From contig MARA01000009.1 of NCBI GenBank assembly GCA_001792895.1, positions 1,240,001-1,304,000 of the forward strand: 64,000 nucleotides of DNA, read 5' to 3'. The notes below the pieces were generated by a model. The model saw only the letters and a program-made list of their open reading frames with translations, ran no database searches and was not told the DNA's origin. The position numbers were made by a program, and so were the translations under genes. The DNA is from Lentinus brumalis. Its lineage: Eukaryota > Basidiomycota > Agaricomycetes > Polyporales > Polyporaceae. Shown here in pieces: positions 1 to 11,122 of the stretch (positions are counted from its first letter, which is position 1; each line of letters begins with the position of its first letter).

Positions 1-2357
1 TCAGCTGCTGCGGAGAAGGTGAGTTCTCTGCAGCGAAGATCTGCAGCTCGTACTCACGGCGCCACAGGTACATGCCGACCAGCTATCACACGTCAAGAAA
101 GGGTGTCTTGCGCGACCGCGTAATGACGTACGTTCAGACGGCAGCCGGGTCGAGGGGTCGCACAAGGGCTGGAACAGCCTTCAGCGAACTCACGCAAGCG
201 GCGTCGAGACGATGACCTACCTTGGCCATGACTTCGTGCTTCGTCGCGACATCCGTATCGGCTTGAAGTCTGGCTCCCCCACGGCATTCATTGCGTCCAC
301 CCATGGCTCTCACCACCTCCACCTCGTCAACACTATCGCCACCATCTGGAACGAGCGGCTCGATGTCATGCGCAAGAAGCATCGTCTCTCTGCCGATCTC
401 ACGCCGCTCCCTATCCTAGAGCCCGCAGCAAGTGGAGAGACGTTCGGCTTGATGAAGCTGAGCACGGCAACTGCGGCACATTACACGTTCGTCAAGGACG
501 AGCCAGTGGACGAGCTTTTGGATCTTACCACCTATGACGACCCCGCCAGTATCCTGGTGGATATGGGCATTGACCCAGCTCTCGCTCATCTTCTCCCTCC
601 AGCTGCAGCTTCCGGCGCGTCTTCGGGTGGGTCGGGCTCCGCCGCGAGCCCCTCCGGTGCTCGCCAAGCTGCCGCAGTACAAGCAGCTGGCTCTTCCGGC
701 TCTACTCACTCGAACCTCGCTCCTCTTGAGCCCTCCTTCCCTGCTCCCGACTCTCCAATACGACTGCCGTCCGACGACGTCATCGAGCTCAGTAGCAGTG
801 ATGGCGTGGACGACGACGACGACTTGCCAGACATCAGCGCGGTGCTACAATCAGTACGTCCCACGCTGCCGTGTGGTGTCCTGCTTCATGACTGATACTT
901 CTTCCCTCTAGACGCCCTCTCGGAAGCGTGCCGCTAGCACTATCAACGCGGACGATCAGAGCAACCCCGCCCATCTTGACGACATTGCGAACCCTGTGCG
1001 CAAGCTTGTGACCGATGACGACGAACTCCCAAGGAAGAAAGCTCGTCTGACCGTGCCGGGCAACGCGGTCAAGGACAAAGGGAAGTCTCAGGCTCGCGCA
1101 GGGAAGGTAAGTTGTGCGATCATATTGCGGAGACTTTGTACTAACTATCTACTTGGCATCGTCAAGGCATCAAGCTTCTTTACCCCTCGAGCGTCCGCAG
1201 CGTCAGCGCTGACGGGTATCGGCGCCCCGTTATCCCTGCCGGTTCTCAAGATCACTGGCCTCACACGCTCGCAGCAGCTGCTGTCAATCGCCACCGGTCT
1301 CGATACCCGCAGCGTGCAGATCACCAAGGCAGAGAAGGACGCGTTCTTCTTGTTCATGGAGCTGCGGCAGAAGCATCAATGGGCGAGCTTCAAGATGAAT
1401 CCGCGCGCATGGGCCGTTGCTGCGTCTGTCTACAACATGGAGGTTGATAAGAAGAACGCCGTCGAAGGACGATCTATTCAGCGCGGCAAGACACCCCTTC
1501 AACGCAAGACACCCCGCGCTCTCCTCGAGAAGCTCGGCGAGGTTGAGATCAACATTCTGTCCCGTCTCAATCGTAACGATTACAAATGTGAGTTCTCGGC
1601 ACCGTGCTTTCCTTGCATGTCATGCTCATCATCGTTGATAGCGCAAAGCTCGGGCGGTACGAAGTTCTGGTTCCAGCACTGCCATGCTGTGCCGCTGCGA
1701 ATCACGAAGCCTGGTGAGGTCTCAGCACAAGATGCCGGTGCAGGCACGGCGGTGAGTCTTTGTTGGACAGCGCGGTTGCTGTACGCTTTCTTACACTCCG
1801 TATAGCGCAAGGTTCACACGTGTACCAGGTGCAAGACCATCATGTATCCAGGCGGCGAGGGCTCTGGGCATAACCACAAGCGTGGTGTATGCTCGGATGG
1901 TGTATATTCCAAGGCTGGCAAGGTCAAGCGCACCGTCAACGGCAAGGTCATCACGGTAGATCAGGAGGAGCCCCCTGCGTGGCCGCAGCCTGCAGGAATC
2001 TTCAGCAAGGGGTCGTTCTTCCACGGCGCATCGTTCCTCGCTGCTATCGAGGAAATGTATGAACGTCTCGTCGTCAAGCAAGACACTGACACCGAACGCG
2101 CGATGGAATACCTCGCATTGACGTCCATGCTCCAGAGCCGCCTTCTTTTCGCATCAGCTACAGAAGATCTTGCACCCCGCGTGCTCTTCAGGCTGTTCGA
2201 TTGCCTGGAACTCCGCGACTGTCCCATGGAGATCGTCGTCAAGCACGAAGGCGCGCAGTACATTCATATCAACTACCTCTGCCGCCAGGCCGCTGGTATC
2301 CCCCTTGTGATTGGAGGTCCCGAAGCTCCCGTGGCAGGTGGGAGTGGCTTTTCGTGA
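1..2357 (+). CDS. Agaricomycete multi-copy zinc-finger family protein, 3' part
   Basis: The gene is cut by the window start. Exons read 1-18, 68-853, 912-1106, 1167-1587, 1642-1751 and 1806-2357; introns are 49-60 bp GT-AG and the exons sum to 694 codons exactly. The first ATG in the long exon (212) is internal, because the frame stays open upstream through the motif NDVRSDGSRVEGSHKGWN up to the 67/68 acceptor. After DFVLRRDIRI comes an acidic low-complexity middle, a segment with TRSQQLLSIATG and HQWASFKMNPR, and a C-terminal Cys/His motif (CTRCKTIMYPGGEGSGHNH, then CSD) typical of a small zinc-binding fold. I recall this architecture as a lineage-specific, multi-copy family of mushroom genomes without a named function; its copy number suggests a link to mobile elements, which is inference. 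It lies outside the neighbouring KDZ element. Confidence 0.7.
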
Positions 2358-2391
2358 TGGACGCGTTCACGATATCATGCTTGGTGCTTCT

Positions 2392-2427
2392 CATACTCTC
2401 GAACGTCGTCATACTCTCGAACGTCGT
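2392..2427. repeat. 18 bp tandem duplication
   Basis: The unit CATACTCTCGAACGTCGT occurs twice head to tail just past the stop codon of the upstream gene, in its 3' untranslated region. Confidence 0.8.
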
Positions 2428-2761
2428 CATGTACTATTAGCAGTCTTCATCTTCTCGTCCCTTCTGTTACTTTGTACCATAGTCTACTCTCTTGAAATGA
2501 TGAACAGCAGTCTTGATGCACGCTGCATACGATGGATCCTTTGTTTGCCGCAGGACACCACGCAGGCGAGGTCGCGATGCGCCGACACATCTAGAGGATG
2601 TGGCAAGTGGTTCATTTAGGCGCCCTCGCTCACGTTACTTAACCACGCGACCTTTTTGGTCCGGGCGTCTATAGGGTTAGGAATTTTGGTCGATTGGTCC
2701 TTAGGGTCAAGCAGATTGGTCCGACCAAATTGGTCCGAGCCCTTGCTATGGCGTTGTTGCC
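2428..2761. other. Intergenic stretch with repeated TTGGTCC motifs
   Basis: No gene is seen. Between about 2650 and 2740 the motif TTGGTCC (or TTGGTCG) recurs five times, once as an inverted pair (GGTCCGACC). It lies immediately outside the left TIR of the KDZ element and may be flanking sequence or an outer part of the element; no matching cluster was seen outside the right TIR. Confidence 0.4.
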
Positions 2762-3040
2762 CTAATTAGCCCCGTTGCCCTTTGATGCACTGTAATCCAA
2801 TAAACTATCATAAAGCCCCCTCGGCTACCACCAGGAGACACGGGAGCCATCAGCTCCCATCAAGCGCGGCGCGCCCGCCCTCCCCGCCCTGCCGAAGGGC
2901 GCTGAGTGCCCGCCGCCGCCGCCGCCATCACGCTCGCTGTGCCTGACAGCGAGCTCAATAACTGGGCGAGTTCTTGACCGTTCGGGCTCGTTCCTTTTGC
3001 TATCTGGGGTTATAGACCCATGCGAATACAATGGTGAACT
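2762..3040 (+). repeat. Left TIR of KDZ element 1
   Basis: It starts CTAATTAGCCCCGTTGCCC and matches the reverse complement of the right TIR. It contains an internal hairpin, GCTCGCTGT/ACAGCGAGC around 2932-2954, and a GCC-repeat tract. Similarity fades after about 3035. Confidence 0.85.
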
Positions 3041-3650
3041 TTCCCAGCATGTACAATAAGTGGTTGGGTCAGGAACACTGGCGGGAAGCTCGAGGGCGGC
3101 TGTAGGGCGCACCCACGTGGCGTCGTCATCGGCAAGGAGAACCTCCGACCCGCCGGGAGTCGAGCCCAGGCCTTCCGGACCTTCCGCGTGATTCCGGTGG
3201 CAACTGGTTGCAGGCGCTGAGGTCCGCCGCTGTGTCGGGCGTGGTGCTCGTCGTGGCCGACGATGAGCTCGAGATCTCGATGAATTCTGGCCTGATTTCG
3301 GCCGTTCTTGAGTCTATCTAGTACAGATCATCGAGTAGAATGTACATGTGTACTTTCTGAGTGGCTACAGAGGTGAGGAGCGAGACTACAGCGCGGCGGG
3401 GGAAGGGCTGGGCAGCGGGAGTGGCGGAGGCACTGCCACACGCGGAGTCACAGGCTGGGTTACTAAATCGGGCTTATCTCAGATAAGATAACGACTTCGC
3501 ATTTCTGGGACACGTTGTAACAGCGCGGGGTCTCCTTACATAGGGTAATGAGCATACAGGAGTAATACTATGTACCTAAGTGTTAGAAGTACTGCCTCCA
3601 GACCATTGATATGTGCTAGGGGGAATGGGGCGTGGCGAGCAAGCAGTAGG
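3041..3650. other. Subterminal region, no gene seen
   Basis: This stretch lies between the left TIR and the 3' end of the first passenger gene. Short open frames overlap it, but none resembles a protein. It probably holds 3' untranslated sequence of the minus-strand passenger gene. Confidence 0.4.
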
Positions 3651-5839
3651 CTATGAGACATTGACCTGAGAGCCTGTGAACATACCTGCATCACCAGGTG
3701 CCATGTTCTCACTACCGCCGTGAAGCGACATGCGAGATGACGAGCGGTGGGTGGCCTCCTCATGGTTGATGTACGTGGGCGTGAGGTCTGACATGGGCCG
3801 GGGGGGAACGTGAAGCCAGGGAGATCAAGGCCAGGCATGGGTGGCGGGAACGTGAAATCAGGAACGTCGAGGCTGGGCATCGGCGGCGGGAACACGTTCT
3901 GCATCGCATGATAGGGCGCAGATAAGGCGGGAGAAGAGGTACCGTGAGACGAGGCGCCGAAGCTCATCATCAGAGGGTCGGGGACGCTGGGGTAGGGGGA
4001 CGAGGTGTGCAGCGAGACGGGAGATTGCGCCGGGTCGTACATGAATGTGGGGTCGTACATGAACGACGTGTCCAATCCAGACATGCTCGTGGCGCCCAGA
4101 GACATCGACATCATGCCACCAGGCATCTGCGACGAGACGTGCGGTGCGGGGCTCTGGGATGACAGGCGGGAGGACGATGGGAGGCTCTGGCGCGAGCTCT
4201 GGGATGAGAAACGCGAGGACGGGGCTGGGCTCTGGGACGGGTGACGTGAGGACGAGGCGGGGCGCTGGGACGAGACACCGACATGCGAAGAGGGGCCGGC
4301 AGCTGGAGTGCCGTCATCGCTCTCCACTGCCCGCTTCTTTGTCTGGTGCGTGCCCTGGTAGTCCGAGCGGCGCTTTCGGGGGCAGGCTCCGTGACAGCGG
4401 CCATTGCGCCGCCCTGCGTAGCGACAGCGTGGATGGCGGGCGGGCGGGCGGTGCTGGTCGCGCCGTTGTCGTTGTCGTTGTCGCTGCCGCTGCCGCTGTC
4501 GTTGTCGGCCTCGGGCGCGTTCTGCTGGTCCTTCCAGGTCTCGAATTCAGCCGGGGAGAGCTTGCGGAAACGGCAAGCGCCGCTGCTCCAAGCTTCCTCC
4601 AGCATATCGAGCTCTGCCATTGTCCGAATCTTGCTGGGCGCCAGGAACTGTTTGAGGGGCCAGTTCACGATGACGACGGCCCATTTGCGCGTGATGTGCT
4701 TGCCAAACCCGGCGTAGAACAGCTTCTTGGCCTTGTAACCTGTAATTTCGCCTTAACAGAGCGTCAGCCAGAAGCCCGGACCAGAACAGAGTCAGACCTA
4801 CGGAATTTCTGGAAGATCAACTTGGAGATCTTGCTCTGCCGGTCCTGTAAGACATCTTCACGGCGCCGGAGGACGCCTGCCAATTGGATCGCGGGGGCGT
4901 GAGTATTTTATGGGTGCAATAGAGAAGGTGCTTACCATGGACGCCGCTCAGGACGTAAGACTCGTAGCGCATCGCAATTTCGTCGATACCGGTGTTGTAC
5001 GATAGGTTGAGATACTCATCCATCTTGCCCGAGGTCGTGAACGTTGAGGGCTCCTGGAGATGGTCTTGCTCTGAGCGGACAGCGACCAGAGCGACCTCCA
5101 TGCCAGTGCGGGCGCGAAGGCGTCTGAGCTAGAAGGACATCAGCCAGAATGAAGAGCGAACACGACGGGAATCACGTACATCTTCGTGGACCCCGGAGAG
5201 CGTTGTCTGGGAGTCGTGGAACGCCGCGATGGTAGAGTTATGCCGTGTGGTCGCCTTGGTTTCCTTGTGCTCCTCCAGGTCCGCCCTTGGGCCCTCTACT
5301 GCCGCTGCCTTCTCCGCAGGGGACATGGCGTTCCATTCGAGTCTGATTTCTTCGCTGACGGGGGAGGTCGAGGTGTACCTCTTGGCTCCTGAAGGCAGGG
5401 CTAGAGTATGTCAGAATCAGTATCATGGGCACGCGTGTGAAGGCGACGACGTACCATCATTCAAATCCCTCAGCCTTGCCCGAATGTAGGCATTCCAGCT
5501 GTTAAGCTTCCGCTTGGTCTTCCCGAGGCGCGAGGTCTGGAGGATCTCACGCTCATAAAACCCTTCCGTGCGCCGCCCGCTGCCGTACTTCGCGAACAGT
5601 CCCTTGGCTGCATCAGACACGGTGGCGCGCGCGTCCTTGAGGTCATTGAGGTACTTAAAGTTCTTCTTCTTGCGTGCCTGGGACTCCTGAGCAATATCCT
5701 CGGGAGTTTTGTTGTTCTGCCGTGTGCCGCGCTTCTGCGCGGGTTCTTGAGGTTGCTCGTGCGCGATGCCGTCTCGATGGGCGGCGGCCTCGCGTCGTGC
5801 TTCCAGCCTCCCGTAGCCGGGGGCTTGCGAGTCAGGCAT
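3651..5839 (-). CDS. Passenger protein of an unnamed multi-copy agaricomycete family (two apparent frameshifts)
   Basis: Exons run 5839-5455, 5400-5180, 5128-4936, 4876-4802 and 4739-3651, with introns of 51-62 bp that keep frame. Recognisable family landmarks in order are LNSWNAYIRARLRDLNDAL, a spacer with AAFHDSQTTLSGV, LRRLRARTGMEVALVAVRS, MRYESYVLSGVHG, the segment HITRKWAVVIVNWPLKQFL and a basic KRRSD motif followed by a Ser/Pro-rich tail. I recall this order from many mushroom proteins of unknown function. The last exon needs one extra base in each of two homopolymer runs: G-run 4378-4382 before the basic motif and G-run 3800-3806 before the last ~45 residues. Either the gene is decaying or these are sequence errors. 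It lies inside the TIRs, in the same orientation as the transposase. Confidence 0.7.
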
Positions 5840-6008
5840 ACGGCTGTAGAGTGAGGCTTGGTGTGCACTGAGTGTCTTGCCGTGTCGCTCTGGTAGACAG
5901 ATGTGGGATCACAAAGTTCAAAGTCCGGCGTGTCTTGTCAACAAATCGTCTCCAGTGTCACGTGAGGGTAATCGTTGCACATTGTCCAGACTCCAGAGGT
6001 ACATAGAA

Positions 6009-7264
6009 TTACATGATATGCGTGTGAGAGTAGTAGGTACGCCCGTCGCCATCGTACTCATACAGGTGCCAAATATACTTGGCCTCAAGTGCAGCGAGAC
6101 CATGAGCCGACATCCTGCGCACAAAGTCCCCCATCTCCACGGCCTCCGACAGCTCGCGCTCAATGATGACCTTGGACTCCACGTCGTACCCAAACGCCTG
6201 CAGGAATGTGTCAACCCCAGAGCCGCAGCTCGGAACCCGGAGACGATCGGCTAAAGGCGCAGAATGCGTCGACTTGATGCCGCGCAAGTTCCTGACATGT
6301 TGATATACAAACCCAGGCCCCAGGTCGACCGCTTGATGCGGCGTAGGGAAGACGTACTCGTTGAACGTCGGGTCCTCGAAGATGTCGGCGGGGATATGAG
6401 ATTGCGAGGGCTCGGGCCCTGGAGTCGGCTGCGGGGTGCGCGCGGTCGGAGGAGGGAAGACGTAGTCCTGCTCGGTCTGGGACCAGTGCACAGACCCCGG
6501 ACGCAGCTTCCTGGGGGTTGTGGGTGGCGCGGGAGGTGGGGAGGCGCGTTGAGCAGAAGCAGGGTCCGGGGACGCCACACGTCGCTCAGGAGACGAGACA
6601 CGGACTGTACGTACATGTCAGTTAGTGCGCCAATCGAGCGAATATCAGATAATCCCTGCATACCTTGCGTCAATCTCTCCAGAAGGTCCTGCCAGTCCTT
6701 ATTGAAGGGCTTCTCGGACTCGCCCTTCGTGAGCATGTAGACAATAGCCCGGCCGAAGGGGGCAACCTTCCGCCAGATCGGCCGCTCTATGAGATTGACC
6801 GCATCGAGGGCGTCGTTGCTAGAGCGGGAGCAATGTCAGATCGCCCTTCACGGGGCGGCTAGAGAACCACTCACTATAACGTAAAGATGCCACAGCGCTG
6901 ACCGTAAACGACAGGGTACATGGTGTCATTCCGGTCCTGGAGGATCGTGTCCCAACCAGGAAGGCTCATAGCCAGCCGGGCCTTCTCCTCGATCGTCTCC
7001 GCCCGCATGATCAGGCGGATCGCGGGCTCGAACGTCAAAACCTCGTTCGCCTCCTCCTCGGTTGACACATGGACGACCATCGGAAAGGGCGAGCTCCATT
7101 TCCCGCCCTTCACATAGACACTGGATGCCGGCGACGTCGATCTCAGGGGATCGAGAAATCGATTGAATGACTTACTGCTTCTGCGTCTTATAGCACTTCT
7201 CGCCCTGGGCCCCAAGGACCACTAACCAACTGGCCTTCTTCTCGGTAGTGTTGTCTTGACCCAT
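6009..7264 (-). CDS. Passenger protein with RNase H1 N-terminal (viroplasmin)-like fold
   Basis: Four exons (7264-7176, 7120-6875, 6818-6664, 6604-6009) with 55-59 bp GT-AG introns give 361 residues with frame preserved. Residues ~40-130 contain YPVVYGQRCGIFTLYNDAL and later WRKVAPFGRAIVYM. This pattern resembles the small domain at the N-terminus of RNase H1, which binds RNA/DNA hybrids and is common in basidiomycete proteins lacking the catalytic RNase H half. The rest is Pro/Ser-rich, with a C-terminal segment ending HTHIM. No catalytic RNase H residues are seen, so nuclease activity is not implied. It sits between the other passenger and the transposase, on the same strand and within the TIRs. 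The role is unknown; nucleic-acid binding during transposition is speculation. Confidence 0.65.
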
Positions 7265-7919
7265 GGCGCGCGACAGGAGTACTACGTAACTGCAGTAAGA
7301 GAGAGATGTGGTGGTTGATGGTGAGAGGAAACACCCTTCGCGTCCGTGCGCTTGTACGGACGTCGCGCGTAGCGCCGGTAGGACGTCCTGGAACCCTCGA
7401 AGCGCTCTTGCCGGGGTTCTCGGTCAAGGAATTCTATTCGCCCACTACATAGCGTAACGATCGTACTTCGTGAGTAGCATCGCCTTGAGAACCCGTTTCG
7501 AATGGTATAACTCTTATGAGATTCTGAGGGGGTCATAAAACTCATGTTCTGTGCAGCCTTTTCGCCAAATACCAGTTCACGAAACAACCACATATCGGCC
7601 TTCCGGTCGACGACATCCGCCCGCTGTCTGGCAACTTTGTGTAATCGATGTAGTATAACTACGAAATGATAGCAGTACCAATTGTTTACCGAGAACTTGC
7701 TCCGCAACATGTGGGAGGTGCCAACATCTTTGTGCTGAATGTGCATCCCATGTCTCGAGGGACATTACATCGTGTATGCTGTCAGATATTCACCACGGAC
7801 TCTCACGACATGCTTCTAGAGCCCGCGAATCTCATTGATGATGTGTCATACACGTTCGCGGCGTCGGATTGCATGGAACGAGCGATAACATAGCTGAATA
7901 TGGAACAGTGCGTGCCCGA
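7265..7919. other. Intergenic spacer inside KDZ element 1
   Basis: It separates the start of the RNase H1-N-like gene from the 3' end of the transposase gene. Minus-strand open frames here show no family pattern. It should hold the promoter of the passenger gene; no clear motif was found. Confidence 0.4.
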
Positions 7920-10900
7920 CTATGTAAGATTGTTCGCGAAGTCCAGCATCCTCATAGCTTCCACCTCTCGTTCTTCATCAGCTTCGTCGTCGTCCCCATC
8001 GTCGCCAGAGTCTTCTGTATCATTGACCGGAGTCTCGGGGGCTGTGGGAAGGGTGGAAGCGACAGGGACGGCAGACGATCCCTTCCTGCGGCCAGGCGTG
8101 GGATCGCCTGTGAATCCTTTCAACGCGTAGATCTTGGCGATTGCCCGCAGCAAACGTTCATTCACAGCCTGCCTACGACCGCTGTACTCGGCAACTGCAC
8201 CCGATATCGGGTTGCGTTCCATGCGAGACGTCTTCACCGCGGTATCCAGCTCCTCGTTCTCCAGTAAGACGGCCGTGTGCACGCGGCGTACCTCAATATT
8301 ACAACGCGTGATCTCCTCCCGGGCTCGTTTGATCTTCCGGCTCTTCTTCATGTACTCCCGCGTGTTCGATTGTGCCCACCGCTTGCCCTGCAGATCGTTC
8401 CTGGTGTCGCGCAGGAGCTCAAACTCCTCGATGAACGCGTAGTGTGAAACCTTGGTCCAATCGAGAGGGGGACGGGGCGGATTGAGCTTGGCGGCTGCCT
8501 GATTGTAAGCCCGAAGAGCGCGCCGTATGGCCTTTGACCGTCGTTGTAGGGACTTTGCAATGCTTACGCGGACCTTGTAAGCTGTCAAATTGAGAAGTTT
8601 AACTGCGTGCGGTGCATGATTACGTGTATGCGCACGTACCTGTGTGCGACAAGTTCATACTCTGCAATTCAAATAGCCGCTGCACGACGAGCCGGTGCAG
8701 CTCCTCCAGCGCGAGGCGATAGTCGCGCATATTTACCCACTGTGCGGTCTCGATGAAGCGGGGTGTGGTTGGAGTCCATCGTTGGTTGATGCCCATGCGC
8801 AGTTCGAGCGCAATGACGTCGCGCAGTGCGGAGTCACGCTGCTCCCTGAGCAAGCGCATCTCCGTCTCCCGCTTGAGGGTATCGGAGGCATCCCGGAGGT
8901 AGTCTGTGGTTGCCCGGCGGCTGCGAGTGCGGGGGACGGAGGCCTGATAGTCTTCCGGGATCGATGTCACGAAGGCCGACATCGAATTCGACGCCCGGTC
9001 CCTGAAAGCTTAATGTAAATCAAGATCGCCGATCATGATTAGCGAAGACCTACTCCAGAGACCAGTATTCGCGAAGTCTGGTGACGTATTCCACGGCGAA
9101 CTGGTCCGCTTCCGTGACCTTGCCGATCGTCGCGAAGTACTCAGACTCCTCTTGCTGCCAGGAGTCTAGGTCCTCCTCGCGGCACCCGTTCTCCGCGAGC
9201 CAGTACTCGAGCAGAGGGGCCTCTTCCTCCACGATCTCCAGTGCCTGTCGATAGTTGTTATAGAGCATTGTACCTAGGTTAGCATACTTGTCTTCGTCCC
9301 ACTGGGCGTAGTGGCGGTCGATGTGCATGCGACGGTGGTACTTGCTTGCATACCGCGTGATAACCGCAAGCTCGTTCGAGGCCGAGAATGCGCGCTCCAT
9401 TCCCTCGAAGTCCTCGAGGCCTGCACCTTTGATAACCGACGGGTGATTGATCGTCTGGCAACTGTGGCTGTGGGAATAGCCGTGGAAGGCATTGACGATG
9501 CACCGGCATTTCAGGCGCACAAATTCCGGGCCGAGCGAGCTGCGCTTGATGGTGCCATCGAACGTGCACCCGATGTCATACCCAATGAGCAGACGGTCTT
9601 CGAAAACCTCCAGCGCCTTGGCGACGACAGCCAGTGCATACTTTGCCCTAAGACATTCGTGTAAGCAGCATGACTTCGACAGATAATAGACATGCCACTC
9701 ACAGCTCCCCGCTCCTGACCATGTCGACAACCCACAGGATAAAGCCATGACGGCACGCCGATGCAAAGACACCTGTCTCCTCGAATATGGACCACATCTT
9801 CTTCTTGGCGTCGCTTGCCGCCGCCTTCCAGTTCTGGGTGCACTGCTTGAGCACGTCATCTGCGCCGGCAAAGTCGGCGGCAGTGCCCTCCTCGCCCTCC
9901 TCGTCCTCCCATTCACTGTCGGAGTCTTCTGGGACGAGACCGGCTGAATCTGATCGCCGTGTGCTCTTGACTTCGTCCTTGAACCGGTCGACGTAGTCCG
10001 CGAGGAGGTAGTAGTCGCTAGCCGTGAATTCTCGGCGATCGGCGATCTCGCGATCACCAATCTTCGCGATGCGCTTGAGGGAATTATTCCCATCAATGCA
10101 AAACATGCGGTCCCATTCGAGATCGGGCTCGCCTTCGAGCTACAATGAGCAAAAGCCTGCTTTAGCAACATAGCATTCACGGTGAGACTATGCCTGACCT
10201 TGCACGTACACGCGGGGCACGCGTTCTTCACTCTCCAGTTCGGGCCGTCCTGACCGAGGTACGCCTTGACGCGACCATCGACTATCCGCAAGATCGACAG
10301 GTACACATCATACGTGTCGCTGATAGCCGTCCGGAAGCGCCTTCGGTACGGAATCTGGTGATAGGATTGATCAGCTACAGGATCCTCAAAGCCTAAGATG
10401 AAGTCCTCGCGCTCACCCCGTAGAGGTCACATATCGTCTTTGCGAACGCTTCAACACTGTACGAAGCTTTCCGGAGGCGAAGACGGCGGAAATACTCCAG
10501 CGTCCGGAACGAGACCGCCAGTGAAGGGTCAACAGGCGAGGCGGGAAGAAAGCCACCTTCCGCGATGGCGATCGGGGTTCTCTGGGTCGCGGCTCTCTCG
10601 AGCGTTATCATGTCTATGATATCGATTGTCAAGTCGTACGATGAATCGCGGGGACCGGGCATCGGCTTCGTCGGGGGAGAGGCCGGGTGTCCTGTGCCAG
10701 TGGCAGATGAGCCGGCGGTACTGCTTGCGCCCGTGACGTCAGTCTCGACGGCCATCGAGCTGTACTCTGGCCGTCGCCAAGGCGGCAGGTTCTCGGGATC
10801 GCCTACCGGAACAGTGGAACTCGGGGAATGGGTGGGGGGCTGGGCTCTGGGAGGCTCGGAATGCGGGGTTTGATCGCCGGGGTCCTCATGATCGTGTAGC

Positions 10901-11094
10901 GGCCACCTCCACCCAATGAACGCGTCCGCGAGATCTGTGAGGATGTTGTCCCAGTTCTTCTGGGCGCGCGAGACTCGATCTCGCCACGTGCGCGTGTCCC
11001 GGTACCTGCGCCGCTTCCCACTACGAGACGCAGCATTGTGCATGGATTAGCAAACCTTTTGAAGAGAATGATGATGACTTACGGCCGGAACATA

Positions 11095-11122
11095 TACTGT
11101 ACCATTTCGAATAGATCGACCA
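11095..11122 (+). repeat. TA target duplication and left TIR of the Ulp1-DDE element
   Basis: TA at 11095-11096, then the 26 bp TIR at 11097-11122, exactly inverted at 15572-15597. Inside it the motif TGGTCGAA recurs at about 11194, and a related TTGGTCGGAA occurs at about 11156. Confidence 0.92.

Noticed and set aside
4144..4902. 252-codon plus-strand open frame
   Set aside because: Antisense shadow of the last exons of the minus-strand passenger gene.
7282..7746. 154-codon minus-strand open frame
   Set aside because: No recognisable pattern and no fitting splice sites; lies in the spacer between two element genes.
10393..11043. KDZ transposase starting at ATG 11043
   Set aside because: This ATG lies in an intron (11021-11082); the true N-terminal exons are at 15598-16013 beyond the nested transposon.
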